Shown: positions 1 through 8,043, numbered from the stretch's first letter. The stretch is 12,820 nucleotides of DNA from Bacteroidota bacterium (GCA_947497195.1 CANMGM010000038.1:1-12820), one strand, 5' to 3'. Translations and numbers: made by a program. The notes: generated from the sequence alone by a model not told the origin.

Positions 1-2
1 AT

Positions 3-332
3 AGGTTTACGAAATTAAGCACTGCTAGCATCGTAAATTGGTTCTGTAAAAACATGGATGGAGTAAATCCTGCTTTCTTCGATTGTTATCTTAAAAATGT
101 TGATCCGCCCGAGTTGTTGGTAAAGACAACAAAAGTTAAAGCCGGCTATTCCGTTTCACTTCGCGTGGTAAAGGCCAACAAAGATTTTAAACTACCTGTT
201 AGGATTCTGCATGGAAGCCAATCGAAAACGTGTTTTGTTGGTTCAGAAACCGAAACTTTCAATTTCACAGGAAACACATCTCCACTCCTCGATAACACCT
301 TCTCATATTACAAGCTCACTATCGCGAAATAG
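3..332 (+). CDS. C-terminal fragment, probable M1-family (aminopeptidase N-like) peptidase
   Basis: The reading frame is open to the left edge, so the ATG at 54 is probably an internal methionine and the gene starts outside the window. The visible 109 residues include the run FFDCYLKN, then a P-x-L-L-V-K strand, and further on FKLPVRI. This spacing resembles the tail of M1-type zinc aminopeptidases of Bacteroidota, where a helix with FFDQYLR-like sequence is followed by a beta-sandwich carrying a F-x-x-P-V-x strand. The catalytic HExxH region would lie outside the window, so activity cannot be judged. The gene converges on purA with 42 bases between the stops. Alternative: a C-terminal beta-sandwich of another secreted protein. 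The family call rests on recalled pattern similarity and is moderate; that the gene is a partial CDS is more certain. Confidence 0.55.
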   Translation, partial: RFTKLSTASIVNWFCKNMDGVNPAFFDCYLKNVDPPELLVKTTKVKAGYSVSLRVVKANKDFKLPVRILHGSQSKTCFVGSETETFNFTGNTSPLLDNTFSYYKLTIAK

Positions 333-374
333 GACGCTGGTTTTTATTGTGCACCAACAAAATAAAGCGAACGC

Positions 375-1640
375 TTAGCGACGAATGGTTTGGCTGCGGT
401 CGGGACCAACCGATACAATTGCCACAGGAACTTCGAGCTCACGTTCAAGAAATTCAATATAACTTTTAAGGCTTTGAGGAAGCTTTTCGTAAGAATTGAT
501 TCCCGTTAAGTCTTCGCTCCAGCCTGGAATTTCAGTATATACAGGCTGCACGAATTCAGGATGAATATCGAAAGGCAAATCACGTGTATTTCCTTCGGCC
601 GTTTTATATGCTGTGCAGGCGTAAAGAATATCAAATCCGCTGAGCACATCGGCCTTAGTCATAATTAGTTTTGTAACGCCATTGAGCATGATGGAATAGC
701 GAAGTGCCGGTAGGTCAATCCATCCGCAACGGCGTGGCCGACCGGTTGTAGCGCCAAATTCGCGGCCAATCTGTCTGATTTTCTCGCCGGTTTCGTTATC
801 GAGTTCGGTTGGAAATGGTCCACTGCCTACACGCGTGCAGTAGGCTTTAAAAATACCATACACTTCACCGATTTGCGAAGGTGCAATTCCAAGTCCGGTG
901 CAGGCTCCGGCTGCTATTGTATTGGAAGATGTTACAAAAGGGTAGGATCCAAAATCGATATCGAGCATAGATCCCTGTGCACCTTCGGCCAAGATTTTTT
1001 TACCCGATTTGGCTAAAGCGTTTAGTGTATGTTCGCTATCGATATGCTCAAACTTTTTGAGGTTCTCGATTCCTTCAAAAAATGCCGGTTCGAGCTCATG
1101 GAGTTTATGCTCATATCCGTAATTGGCGAGCATCTCGAGATGCTTGGCAACCAAGAAAAGGTATCTTTCTTGAAAATCACTTCGGGTGATATCTCCAACA
1201 CGTAGTCCATTTCGGCCGGTTTTGTCCATGTAGGTCGGCCCAATTCCTTTCAGCGTTGATCCAATTTTCGCCTGACCTTTCGCAGCCTCAGAAGCAGCAT
1301 CAAGCAAGCGATGCGTTGGCAAAATCAGGTGTGCTTTTTTGGAAATTTTAAGGTTTAATGAGGGGTCTACACCTAGCGCGATAAGCGCATCGGTTTCTTT
1401 CTTGAAAATTACAGGATCTATTACCACGCCATTGCCTACAATATTGAGGCAATTGTTGTGAAAAATTCCGGATGGAATGGTATGCAAAACATGTTTAATT
1501 CCATTGAATTCGAGGCTGTGTCCGGCATTGGGACCACCCTGAAAACGTGCTACCACCGGATATTCGGGCGTTAATACATCTACAATTTTTCCTTTTCCCT
1601 CGTCGCCCCATTGCAGGCCCAGCAGAATATCGATTGCCAT
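375..1640 (-). CDS. purA: Adenylosuccinate synthetase
   Basis: This cytosolic enzyme joins IMP and aspartate using GTP to give adenylosuccinate, the first committed step from IMP to AMP. The 421-residue protein has the usual family length. It shows the N-terminal GDEGKGK loop (residues 12-18) with the catalytic Asp13, then GPNAGH with catalytic His41. Next come KGIGPTYMDKTGRNGLRVGD (131-150), LAEGAQG (217-223), the TTGRPRR loop (298-304) that binds aspartate and IMP, TKADVL (328-333) for the guanine base, and GPDRSQTI (412-419) near the C-terminus. The ATG at 1640 directly abuts the TAA of the STAS gene with no spacer, so translation is probably coupled. It is the last gene of the fur-STAS-purA transcript. 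All key residues seen are intact, so the call is firm. Confidence 0.98.
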   Translation of the reverse strand: MAIDILLGLQWGDEGKGKIVDVLTPEYPVVARFQGGPNAGHSLEFNGIKHVLHTIPSGIFHNNCLNIVGNGVVIDPVIFKKETDALIALGVDPSLNLKISKKAHLILPTHRLLDAASEAAKGQAKIGSTLKGIGPTYMDKTGRNGLRVGDITRSDFQERYLFLVAKHLEMLANYGYEHKLHELEPAFFEGIENLKKFEHIDSEHTLNALAKSGKKILAEGAQGSMLDIDFGSYPFVTSSNTIAAGACTGLGIAPSQIGEVYGIFKAYCTRVGSGPFPTELDNETGEKIRQIGREFGATTGRPRRCGWIDLPALRYSIMLNGVTKLIMTKADVLSGFDILYACTAYKTAEGNTRDLPFDIHPEFVQPVYTEIPGWSEDLTGINSYEKLPQSLKSYIEFLERELEVPVAIVSVGPDRSQTIRR

Positions 1641-2006
1641 TTAGTTTTGTGTAGAATTATCTCCAAATGAATTCAATGCATCTGCAAGGTTTTCGGCTGT
1701 TGCAAACACATGATCCAAACGGGTTATGGTTAAAAGTGATTTAAGTTTGTCGGTAACATTCATCAGAACTACATCGCCGTTATTTCTTCTGCTACGGGTT
1801 AGAATGCTTAGGATAACGCCAAGTCCAGAGCTGCTGAGAAATTTAAGCTGTTCAAAATCGAGAATGAAATTTACAGATCCGGTTTCGACTTGTGCGTCTA
1901 CATCCCCTAGCAGGTCGGCGGCTTCGTATTTCTCCATAAGGCTTCCTTCCAGTTTAATACTTGCAACTAATGGCGATTGATTGATAATGGTATAACTAAA
2001 TGACAT
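1641..2006 (-). CDS. STAS-domain protein, anti-sigma factor antagonist-like
   Basis: This is a single STAS domain of 121 residues, the size of SpoIIAA/RsbV-type antagonists. The pattern is an N-terminal beta strand, then LEGSLMEKYEAADLLGDVD, the strand VNFILDFEQL and the motif FLSSSGLGVIL (56-66), followed by LMNVTDKLKSLLTITRLDHVF, which matches the second half of the fold. Ser59 occupies the position phosphorylated by anti-sigma kinases in D-S-[ST]-G, but the preceding Asp is Ser58 here. In the family such proteins sequester or release a partner according to phosphorylation. No HPK-like kinase, PP2C phosphatase or sigma factor lies in the window, so the partner is unknown. It starts 3 bases after the fur stop and its TAA touches the purA ATG, so it is co-transcribed with both. 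Fold call firm, role inferred. Confidence 0.88.
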   Translation of the reverse strand: MSFSYTIINQSPLVASIKLEGSLMEKYEAADLLGDVDAQVETGSVNFILDFEQLKFLSSSGLGVILSILTRSRRNNGDVVLMNVTDKLKSLLTITRLDHVFATAENLADALNSFGDNSTQN

Positions 2007-2009
2007 TGT

Positions 2010-2483
2010 TTATGATTTTAAGTGTTCGCAGGCCCCCTTCTCCGAGAGCCTATTGCATTTTCCATAAAAAGTAAGGGCGTGCGATTTTATCGAAAAATTG
2101 AGTAAATCGCCGGTCATCTTTTGTATTTGCTGGATGCGAGGATCACAAAATTCAAATACTTTCTCGCAGTCTGAGCAAATAAGATGATCGTGTTGTTTGT
2201 ATTTATATGATTTTTCAAAATGAGCCTGCCCCTTAACAAACTGATGCCTGGTAACCAGATTGGCCTGCAGCAATAACTCGATGGTATTGTATAAGGTCGC
2301 TCTGCTTACCCGGTATTTCTTATTCTTCATGTAAACGTACAGCGACTCAATATCGAAATGCCCGTTGTGCGAATAAATCTCATCGAGTATTGCGAAGCGT
2401 TCGGGCGTCTTTCGGTGCCCCTGTTGCTGAAGAAATTCAGCAAATAAAACGCGTACAGAATCCTTGGTGTCCTGATCAGACAT
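2010..2483 (-). CDS. Fur/PerR-family metal-responsive transcriptional regulator
   Basis: This is a 157-residue Fur-family protein. The N-terminal winged helix includes a recognition helix in RVSRATLYNTIELLLQANLV (58-77), matching the family pattern S-x-A-T-V-Y-R-T-L. The dimerisation domain carries H98-x-H100, C103-x-x-C106, and a C-terminal group H135, C143, C152, H154. The first Cys pair is the structural zinc site pattern. The C-terminal pair is spaced C-x8-C rather than the C-x4-C of E. coli Fur, so the exact metal and its position among Fur, PerR and Zur cannot be decided. It heads the transcript with the STAS gene and purA. The upstream spacer has two candidate -7 boxes and a phased 9-bp direct repeat that could be its own operator. 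Family firm, ligand unknown. Confidence 0.93.
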   Translation of the reverse strand: MSDQDTKDSVRVLFAEFLQQQGHRKTPERFAILDEIYSHNGHFDIESLYVYMKNKKYRVSRATLYNTIELLLQANLVTRHQFVKGQAHFEKSYKYKQHDHLICSDCEKVFEFCDPRIQQIQKMTGDLLNFSIKSHALTFYGKCNRLSEKGACEHLKS

Positions 2484-2499
2484 AAATAATTACAAAGGG

Positions 2500-2507
2500 C
2501 AAAAGTA
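2500..2507 (-). promoter_or_regulatory. Candidate -7 box of fur (proximal)
   Basis: Read on the minus strand this is TACTTTTG, an exact match to the Bacteroidota TAnnTTTG element, 16 bases before the fur ATG. It would give a leader of roughly a dozen bases. No well-spaced -33 TTG is visible. Confidence 0.5.
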
Positions 2508-2548
2508 AATAAACGCAAAGAATGCAGCTCTTTTTCCAAAATCACCTG

Positions 2549-2556
2549 CAAAGTTA
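2549..2556 (-). promoter_or_regulatory. Candidate -7 box of fur (distal)
   Basis: Read on the minus strand this is TAACTTTG, a second exact TAnnTTTG match, 65 bases before the fur ATG. Its first two bases overlap the end of the promoter-proximal copy of the 9-bp direct repeat, so a protein bound there would block this promoter. Confidence 0.4.
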
Positions 2557-2584
2557 CTTACAATTGATTTTCATATACTTACAA
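2555..2584. repeat. Phased 9-bp direct repeat in the fur leader, candidate operator
   Basis: TACTTACAA occurs at 2555-2563 and again at 2576-2584, starting 21 bp apart, which is two helical turns. On the fur coding strand it reads TTGTAAGTA. The copies lie 72 and 93 bases upstream of the fur ATG and the nearer one overlaps a TAnnTTTG box. Same-face spacing suggests two protein subunits or dimers. Fur-family autoregulation is common, so the neighbouring regulator is the first candidate ligand. It does not resemble the classical inverted Fur box, and chance cannot be excluded. Confidence 0.4.
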
Positions 2585-2633
2585 AAAGCAACACCTTAGA
2601 ATAGATGGAAAATTTATACAAACTTCTCAACAA

Positions 2634-4877
2634 TTAATTCGAATCAACCCGCATAACGGACGTTACGCCCTTCACTTCCTTGATTTTTCCCATCAGTTCG
2701 GTGAGGTGGTTTGTATCCTGCACAAACACCATGATGTTGCCTTCAAATACGCCATCCATCGAATCGAAACTAATGGATCGCATGTTCACATTTAACTCAT
2801 TCGAAATAATTCGGGTGATGTTGTTCACGATTCCCACATCATCAATTCCATTTACGCGAATGCCCGCCATAAATGCCAACTGCTGCTGACTAGTCCATCG
2901 TGCTTTAACAATCCGGTAGGCATAATTCGACATTAAATCGATGGCGTTCGGACAATTCGTTTTGTGGATCTTAATGCCTTCATCGACCGTTACAAAGCCA
3001 AATACTTCGTCGCCGGGAATGGGATTACAGCATGGAGCGAGTTTGTAATCAATCTTATCCATGTCGTCGCCAATAACGAGCATGTCGCTTTTTCCGCGAA
3101 TCTCCTTGACGATGTGTTCAAACGATGTTGCCGTTTTTTTCGAGCCATCTTCGCTGCTGCGCGAAAAGCGACTTTTCAGCAAACTGTACCAACTCGAACT
3201 CTTCTCGCCACGGGCAATTTTGGCCAAGTTGTCGAGCTTGATTAATCCTTCACCGATTCCGAAATACAGGTCGAGCGGACTCTGCATTTTATAGTGCCGT
3301 ACGATGTTGTAGATGATGTTTTGATCGGCATTAATCTTTAAGTGCTTCAGCTGCTTATCGAGAATCTCCTTGCCTTGCTCGGCAACAATGCGTTTTTCCT
3401 CCTTAAGCGCATATTTGATTCCACTGCGTGCTTTTGCCGTTACCACAAACTTGAGCCATTCATCCTTCGGCTTTTGTTTCACCGATGAAAGGATTTCGAT
3501 CTGATCGCCGCTCTTCAGCTTGTGCGAGAGCGGAACCAGTTTATTGTTCACCTTGGCACCAATGCACGACATGCCTACTTCGGAGTGAATGTCGAATGCA
3601 AAATCCAGCGCGCAGGCTCCGGCAGGAAGCGTTTTCAGTTCACCTTTGGGCGTAAAGACGAATATTTCTTCCGAGAAAAGGTTGAGTTTAAAGTCGTTGA
3701 TGAATTCGAGTGCATTGGCATCCGAGTTCTCCATTATCTCGCGTATACGGCCCAGCCATTCGTCGATCGAGCTTTCGTAGTCGTTTTTCTCTTTGTATTT
3801 CCAATGCGCAGCGTAGCCATTCTCGGCAATTTCGTCCATGCGGCGCGAGCGAATCTGCACCTCGACCCATTTCCCGGTAGGACTCATTACCGTAGTATGC
3901 AGTGATTCGTATCCGTTTGCGCGGGGCGTCGAAATCCAGTCGCGCAGACGATCGGGGTTGGGCTGGTAAATATCGGTTATGATCGAATATACCCGCCAGC
4001 AATCGGCTTTTTCGGCGTCTTCGGGTGTGTCGATGATGATGCGGATGGCAAAGATGTCGAAGATTTCCTCGAAGGGAATTCCTTTAATCTTGATCTTGTT
4101 GTAAATCGAGTAAATGGATTTCGACCGTCCTTTGATGTCGAATTGCAAGCCACCCTGCATGAGCCGCGTGCGGATGGGATAGATGAAGCGCGAAATGAAG
4201 CGTTTACGGACTTCCTCGGTGTTTTTTAGCTTGGTGGTAATTTCTTCGAAAACCTCGGGCTGGGTGTACTTGAGGCCCAGGTCTTCCATCTCGGTTTTGA
4301 TGTTGTACAAACCCAAGCGGTGCGCCAGCGGTGCGTAAAGAAACAGCGTTTCGGAAGCTATCTTAAGTTGTTTATCGCGCGCCATGCTGTCGAGCGTGCG
4401 CATGTTGTGCAGGCGGTCGGCGAGTTTGATGAGGATTACACGCACGTCGTCGCTCAAGGTGAGCAGCACCTTCCGAAAATTCTCGGCCTGGATGGAGCTG
4501 CTTTGGTCGAATACGTTCTCGATTTTCGTGAGTCCGTCGATGATTTTGCTTTCGGTTTCACCGAACATGCGGCGAATGTCGTCGAGCGTTACTTCGGTAT
4601 CTTCGACCGTATCGTGCAGCAACGCGCAGATTACGCCAGTAACGCCGAGCCCAATTTCACTGGCCACGATTTGCGCAACGGCGATGGGATGGTAGATGTA
4701 TGGCTCGCCCGATTTACGGCGCATGTCTTTGTGTGCATCCAATGCCAGATCGAATGCTTTGCGAAGCAAGACACGTTCGGGCTTGCTGGCCTTGTCGCCA
4801 AGCGAACGCAGCAGGTTGGTGTAGCGACGCAGTATTTCGCGTTTCTCGGCTTCTAAATCAATGGCAATTGCCGTCAT
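2634..4877 (-). CDS. rel: Bifunctional (p)ppGpp synthetase/hydrolase (Rel/SpoT)
   Basis: This long RSH alarmone enzyme of 747 residues makes (p)ppGpp from ATP plus GDP/GTP and degrades it. The HD hydrolase domain is intact: RRKSGEPYIYHP (53-64, His63), H88-D89 with E92-D93, and KLADRLHN with Asp154. The synthetase domain has Asp274, RANGYESLHTTV (319-330, Tyr323, His327) and Glu339 in EVQIRSR. The loop that reads RXKD in bifunctional Rel and EXDD in monofunctional RelA is RLRD (310-313), the basic, bifunctional-like form. A TGS domain follows (about 402-465), then the CC/zinc region APCCNPIPGDEV (614-625, Cys616-Cys617) with His638 and Cys642, then an ACT domain (about 667-745). Both activities look functional, with ribosome-sensing domains present. 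The box TACCTTTA lies 23 bases before the ATG. Confidence 0.96.
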   Translation of the reverse strand: MTAIAIDLEAEKREILRRYTNLLRSLGDKASKPERVLLRKAFDLALDAHKDMRRKSGEPYIYHPIAVAQIVASEIGLGVTGVICALLHDTVEDTEVTLDDIRRMFGETESKIIDGLTKIENVFDQSSSIQAENFRKVLLTLSDDVRVILIKLADRLHNMRTLDSMARDKQLKIASETLFLYAPLAHRLGLYNIKTEMEDLGLKYTQPEVFEEITTKLKNTEEVRKRFISRFIYPIRTRLMQGGLQFDIKGRSKSIYSIYNKIKIKGIPFEEIFDIFAIRIIIDTPEDAEKADCWRVYSIITDIYQPNPDRLRDWISTPRANGYESLHTTVMSPTGKWVEVQIRSRRMDEIAENGYAAHWKYKEKNDYESSIDEWLGRIREIMENSDANALEFINDFKLNLFSEEIFVFTPKGELKTLPAGACALDFAFDIHSEVGMSCIGAKVNNKLVPLSHKLKSGDQIEILSSVKQKPKDEWLKFVVTAKARSGIKYALKEEKRIVAEQGKEILDKQLKHLKINADQNIIYNIVRHYKMQSPLDLYFGIGEGLIKLDNLAKIARGEKSSSWYSLLKSRFSRSSEDGSKKTATSFEHIVKEIRGKSDMLVIGDDMDKIDYKLAPCCNPIPGDEVFGFVTVDEGIKIHKTNCPNAIDLMSNYAYRIVKARWTSQQQLAFMAGIRVNGIDDVGIVNNITRIISNELNVNMRSISFDSMDGVFEGNIMVFVQDTNHLTELMGKIKEVKGVTSVMRVDSN

Positions 4878-4900
4878 ACGAGTAAATCAATTCCGGATGC

Positions 4901-4908
4901 TAAAGGTA
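4901..4908 (-). promoter_or_regulatory. Candidate -7 box of rel
   Basis: The minus strand reads TACCTTTA, one mismatch from TAnnTTTG, 23 bases before the rel ATG. It would allow rel its own promoter in the 200-base gap after the lipoprotein gene. The best upstream TTG is only 12 bases away, closer than the usual 17-23. Confidence 0.4.
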
Positions 4909-4985
4909 CATCGCAGAAAGCAAAGGAATTTGTTAAATGCAAGGAGTTTTTAACGGGTGCGTTGTTGGTTAAAATATGAGGCTTA

Positions 4986-5013
4986 CTTGATACTATCAAT
5001 TGATAGAATCAAG
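4986..5013. repeat. 28-bp imperfect palindrome upstream of rel
   Basis: The core CTATCAATTGATAG (4993-5006) is a perfect 14-bp palindrome. It is extended on both sides by CTTGAT/ATCAAG with a single A-A mismatch, giving 26 of 28 symmetric positions. It lies 65 bases beyond the lipoprotein stop and 108 bases before the rel ATG on the same strand. No T-run follows on the minus strand, so it is a poor intrinsic terminator. A protein-binding operator for rel, or a weak mRNA hairpin at the end of the lipoprotein message, are both possible. Confidence 0.55.
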
Positions 5014-5078
5014 GATGTTTTTCTGCTCAAACTGCCAATGTTTGGTAATCAACAAGAAAAATAAATAAAGCAATCGCC

Positions 5079-6122
5079 TCACTTCTTTTCCACATCTTCC
5101 ATCTGCATATCCAAACGCTTAAGTTCGTTCATGCGTGCCTTGAGGGTGTAGACGTAGCGGTCGGCCTGACGAAGGTTGTACACATCTGATGCTTTGCGCG
5201 CCCAAGTAAGCGCCTCTTCGTAATTGCCAATAAACTCGGCTGCAACAGCCCGATTGTACGTAGCGCGTTTTGCCACTTTGGTTCGCGGTGATCGCGATAG
5301 GCGTTCCCAGATTGTGGCCGCTCCTTCCCAATCGCCGCGGCGAGCCATCTTTTTGGCTTTCTTCATTTGGCCCGAACCGCTGGCTCGACCGTAGATCTCA
5401 CGCACGTAACTTACCCACGAGGGCGAAATACGCGTACCATAGGAATCGCCACCTTCAAATGCCGTTTTCATAATCGCATCGACCGGAAAAAGAAGCGCTC
5501 TCCTTGCCAAATCGGCTGTATTGCCGGTTGCATTGAACCCGCGTTCGGCCAACATGGTGTGCTGATCGATGATGCTTCCCGTTTGCCCGTTGTACAATCT
5601 CCAGCTCATGTTGATGCGCACCCGCTCAATGGCTTCGAAAAAGTTCTCGATTACTTCCTTTCCTTCAACAGTGCGTTTGCGCTGCCTTGGCTCAGTTACC
5701 ACCATGATATCCGAATCGAAGCCTTCGATGGCGATCACCGCATCGGCCTGGTACTTTTGGCACAGGTTCTTGATTTCATTCACATCCAAAGGTGGAGGCA
5801 ATATCCCGGTTCCCGTTCCGTAAAACATGTCGTTGGCAATCGAAACGCGGTACTTCGGCCCATCCATCAACCTGCCTTGCAATGCCGCCAGTGCCTGCTC
5901 AACACCACGTTTGTCGGCAAATAAAATCTCGCCTGTAAAAATACCTTCTACAATATTCAACCACTGATTCTGGCGATTTGCTTTGTAACGGTTCACCAAT
6001 ACAACCGATTGAATTTCCTTCGGGAGGCTTACATCGGCGGGACGTAAACCTGTATATGTAACGGTAGTTCTGCATGAACTAAACAGCAATGCCATCACAA
6101 TGGCTGTGATCAAAATTCTCAT
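5079..6122 (-). CDS. Lipoprotein, DUF6340-like, with helical-repeat C-terminus
   Basis: From the ATG at 6122 the product has 347 residues. It begins MRILITAIVMALLFSSC: a basic n-region, a hydrophobic core and a lipobox ending at Cys17, so it is predicted to be lipid-anchored. The mature part starts with the LRPADVSLPKEIQSVVLVNRY pattern and later DVNEIKNLCQKYQADAVIAIEGFDSDI, which I associate with the DUF6340 lipoproteins of Bacteroidota. The last 110 residues (MARRGDWEGAATIWERLSR, then ATYNRAVAAEFIGNYEEALTWARKA) have the A/G/Y spacing of two TPR-like helical pairs, suggesting protein contact. An in-frame ATG at 6167 would put 15 extra polar residues before the signal peptide. The 6122 start is preferred, and a TAAATTCG box lies 6 bases before it. 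It follows the ABC-F gene by 57 bases. Function unknown. Confidence 0.85.
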   Translation of the reverse strand: MRILITAIVMALLFSSCRTTVTYTGLRPADVSLPKEIQSVVLVNRYKANRQNQWLNIVEGIFTGEILFADKRGVEQALAALQGRLMDGPKYRVSIANDMFYGTGTGILPPPLDVNEIKNLCQKYQADAVIAIEGFDSDIMVVTEPRQRKRTVEGKEVIENFFEAIERVRINMSWRLYNGQTGSIIDQHTMLAERGFNATGNTADLARRALLFPVDAIMKTAFEGGDSYGTRISPSWVSYVREIYGRASGSGQMKKAKKMARRGDWEGAATIWERLSRSPRTKVAKRATYNRAVAAEFIGNYEEALTWARKASDVYNLRQADRYVYTLKARMNELKRLDMQMEDVEKK

Positions 6123-6128
6123 ATCCGG

Positions 6129-6136
6129 CGAATTTA
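6129..6136 (-). promoter_or_regulatory. Candidate -7 box of the lipoprotein gene
   Basis: The minus strand reads TAAATTCG, followed by six bases and the ATG at 6122. The same octamer precedes the transferase start at 11975. It is one mismatch from TAnnTTTG. Its position supports the downstream start and implies a leader of only a few bases. Confidence 0.4.
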
Positions 6137-6179
6137 TTGATTTATTTTTTGACCTACCAAGCATCATGCCCGGTAAATC

Positions 6180-8039
6180 TCAAGCCAGCTTCTCACTTAA
6201 CTCAAGCCAGCGCATGGTCTTTTCTTCCAGCATATCGCTCACTTTTTTCAACTCCTCGCCTAAACGGTTCAACTCCACATGGTCTGCAATCCCGCTGTTC
6301 AGTTCATTGGTTAAATGCTGCACTTTCTCCTCCAGTTTCGGGATTTCTGCATCGAGCTGGTTGAATTCGTGTACTTCTTTGAACGATGGTTTTACGGTGC
6401 TTTTGGGTTTTTCGACCGCTATAGCTTCCTGCTTTTGGACTACTGCCGCCGGCTTTTCTTTCTCGCTCAGTTCGCTGCGGTAATCGGTGTAATTGCCGTT
6501 ATAGTCACGAATTATTCCGTTTCCTTCAAAAATAAACAGGTGATCGGCCAAGGTATCCATAAAATAGCGGTCGTGCGAAACAATTAACACGCAACCGGTA
6601 TAGCTTTCCAGAAATTCCTGCAGAATGTTCAGCGTCTGGATGTCGAGGTCGTTTGTGGGCTCATCGAGAATCAAGAAATTCGGATTCTTCATCAACACCG
6701 TAAGCAAATACAACCTCCGCTTCTCGCCACCACTCAGCTTTTCGACCTGCGTATACTGCACTTGTGGCGGAAATAAAAATAAAGTAAGCAGTTGCGATGC
6801 TGTAAGGTTTCGGCCATCGGCTAAAGGAATCACATCGGCCACGTCTTTTATCACTTCAATTACGCGCTTGTCGGGACTTAGCTTCATGCCTTCCTGCGCA
6901 TAGTAGCCAAATACAACGGTTTCGCCTGTGGTTATCTTTCCGCTATCGCTTTCGAGATCGCCGGTAATCATCTTCAGCAAGGTCGATTTACCACAGCCGT
7001 TCTTCCCGACAATGCCAATCTTTTCGCCGTGTTTAAAGGTGTAGGTGAAGGGTTCGATAAGTACCGAATCGCCGTAACGCTTCGACACTTTTACCAGTTC
7101 GAGGATTTTCCCTCCCAAACGGTTCATCTTCACACTCAGTTGAATCTGATCGTCTTTGAGGCGTTGCGATGCCTTATCCTTGATATCATAAAACTGCTCA
7201 ATACGCGCCTTGGCCTTGGTGCCACGTGCTTTGGGCATGCGCCGCATCCATTCAAGCTCGCGGGTAAAGGTATTGCGGGCTTTTTCGACCTCGCTGTTAA
7301 AGGCTTGTCGAGCAGCTTCTTTCTTTTCGAGATAATAGGCGTAATTTCCTTTGTACCGTTGGATAGATTCGCGGTCGAGTTCGAGGATATCGGTGCAGAC
7401 CTGATCGAGGAAATAGCGGTCGTGCGTAACCATGAGGATGCTCACATTGCTGCGGCGTAACCACGACTCGAGCCATTCGATCATGTCGATGTCGAGGTGG
7501 TTGGTAGGTTCGTCGAGGATGAGCAAATCGGGTTCGCGCACTAGCAAGGCAGCCAAGGCCACACGTTTCCGTTGTCCGCCCGAAAGCGTACCCATTTTTT
7601 GGCTGAGGTTATGGATGCTCAGTCGGCCTAGAATTTCCTTCACGCGAGCCTCAATGTCCCAGGCTTTTAGATCTTCAACCTTGCGGATAGCCTGTTCGAG
7701 CGCGTCACCTTCGGTGTTTTGTTCGAGCAGCATTTCGTAGCTGCGAATGGCATCCATGCGCGGGTCGTTCCAGCTGAACACGGTTTCCTGGATGGTCATT
7801 TCGGCTTCGTAGGCCGGATCCTGATCGAGGAAAGCTACGCTAATATCGTTTCTAAAAACCACATCGCCCGAATCGGCTACATCGCGACCGGCAATTATGC
7901 GCAGGAGCGTCGATTTACCCGCTCCGTTTTTTGCAATCAATGCGGTTTTCTGGCCTTGTTGCAGGCCAAAACTGATGGAAGTAAAAAGTATGCGTTCGCC
8001 GTATGATTTGCTGAGTCGATCGACCTGGAGGTAATTCAC
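6180..8039 (-). CDS. uup: ABC-F family ATPase, Uup-like
   Basis: This is a soluble protein of 619 residues with two ABC ATPase domains and no membrane segments, as in ABC-F proteins that act on ribosomes rather than as transporters. The first domain has Walker A AKNGAGKST (36-44), signature LSGGQ (152-156), Walker B LLILDEPTNHLD (172-183) and His206. The second has GKNGCGKST (345-353), LSGGE (435-439), FLILDEPTNDLD (455-466) and His489. Between them lies the charged linker RRMPKARGTKAKAR (266-279), which contacts tRNA/rRNA in the family. The C-terminal 70 residues (about 550-619) form a coiled coil like the Uup C-terminal domain. The start is GTG at 8039: MNYLQVDRLSKSYGER aligns with the usual beginning of Bacteroidota homologues, and a TACCTTTG box sits 4 bases upstream. 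An antibiotic-protecting ABC-F is less likely because the linker is short. Confidence 0.92.
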   Translation of the reverse strand: MNYLQVDRLSKSYGERILFTSISFGLQQGQKTALIAKNGAGKSTLLRIIAGRDVADSGDVVFRNDISVAFLDQDPAYEAEMTIQETVFSWNDPRMDAIRSYEMLLEQNTEGDALEQAIRKVEDLKAWDIEARVKEILGRLSIHNLSQKMGTLSGGQRKRVALAALLVREPDLLILDEPTNHLDIDMIEWLESWLRRSNVSILMVTHDRYFLDQVCTDILELDRESIQRYKGNYAYYLEKKEAARQAFNSEVEKARNTFTRELEWMRRMPKARGTKAKARIEQFYDIKDKASQRLKDDQIQLSVKMNRLGGKILELVKVSKRYGDSVLIEPFTYTFKHGEKIGIVGKNGCGKSTLLKMITGDLESDSGKITTGETVVFGYYAQEGMKLSPDKRVIEVIKDVADVIPLADGRNLTASQLLTLFLFPPQVQYTQVEKLSGGEKRRLYLLTVLMKNPNFLILDEPTNDLDIQTLNILQEFLESYTGCVLIVSHDRYFMDTLADHLFIFEGNGIIRDYNGNYTDYRSELSEKEKPAAVVQKQEAIAVEKPKSTVKPSFKEVHEFNQLDAEIPKLEEKVQHLTNELNSGIADHVELNRLGEELKKVSDMLEEKTMRWLELSEKLA

Positions 8040-8043
8040 GCGG

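Noticed and set aside
366..377. Possible hairpin AAGCG-AA-CGCTT at the convergent stops of the first gene and purA
   Set aside because: Only about four usable base pairs with a tiny loop and no T-run, so it is not convincing as a terminator.
4320..4856. 178-codon plus-strand open frame
   Set aside because: It lies entirely opposite the HD domain of rel, shows no recognisable motif and is explained by codon bias on the other strand.
5367..5924. 185-codon plus-strand open frame
   Set aside because: Fully antisense to the lipoprotein gene, whose signal peptide and repeats support the minus strand.
6123..6167. Longer start of the lipoprotein at 6167
   Set aside because: Adds 15 polar residues before an otherwise complete 17-residue lipoprotein signal and would run over the box at 6129-6136.
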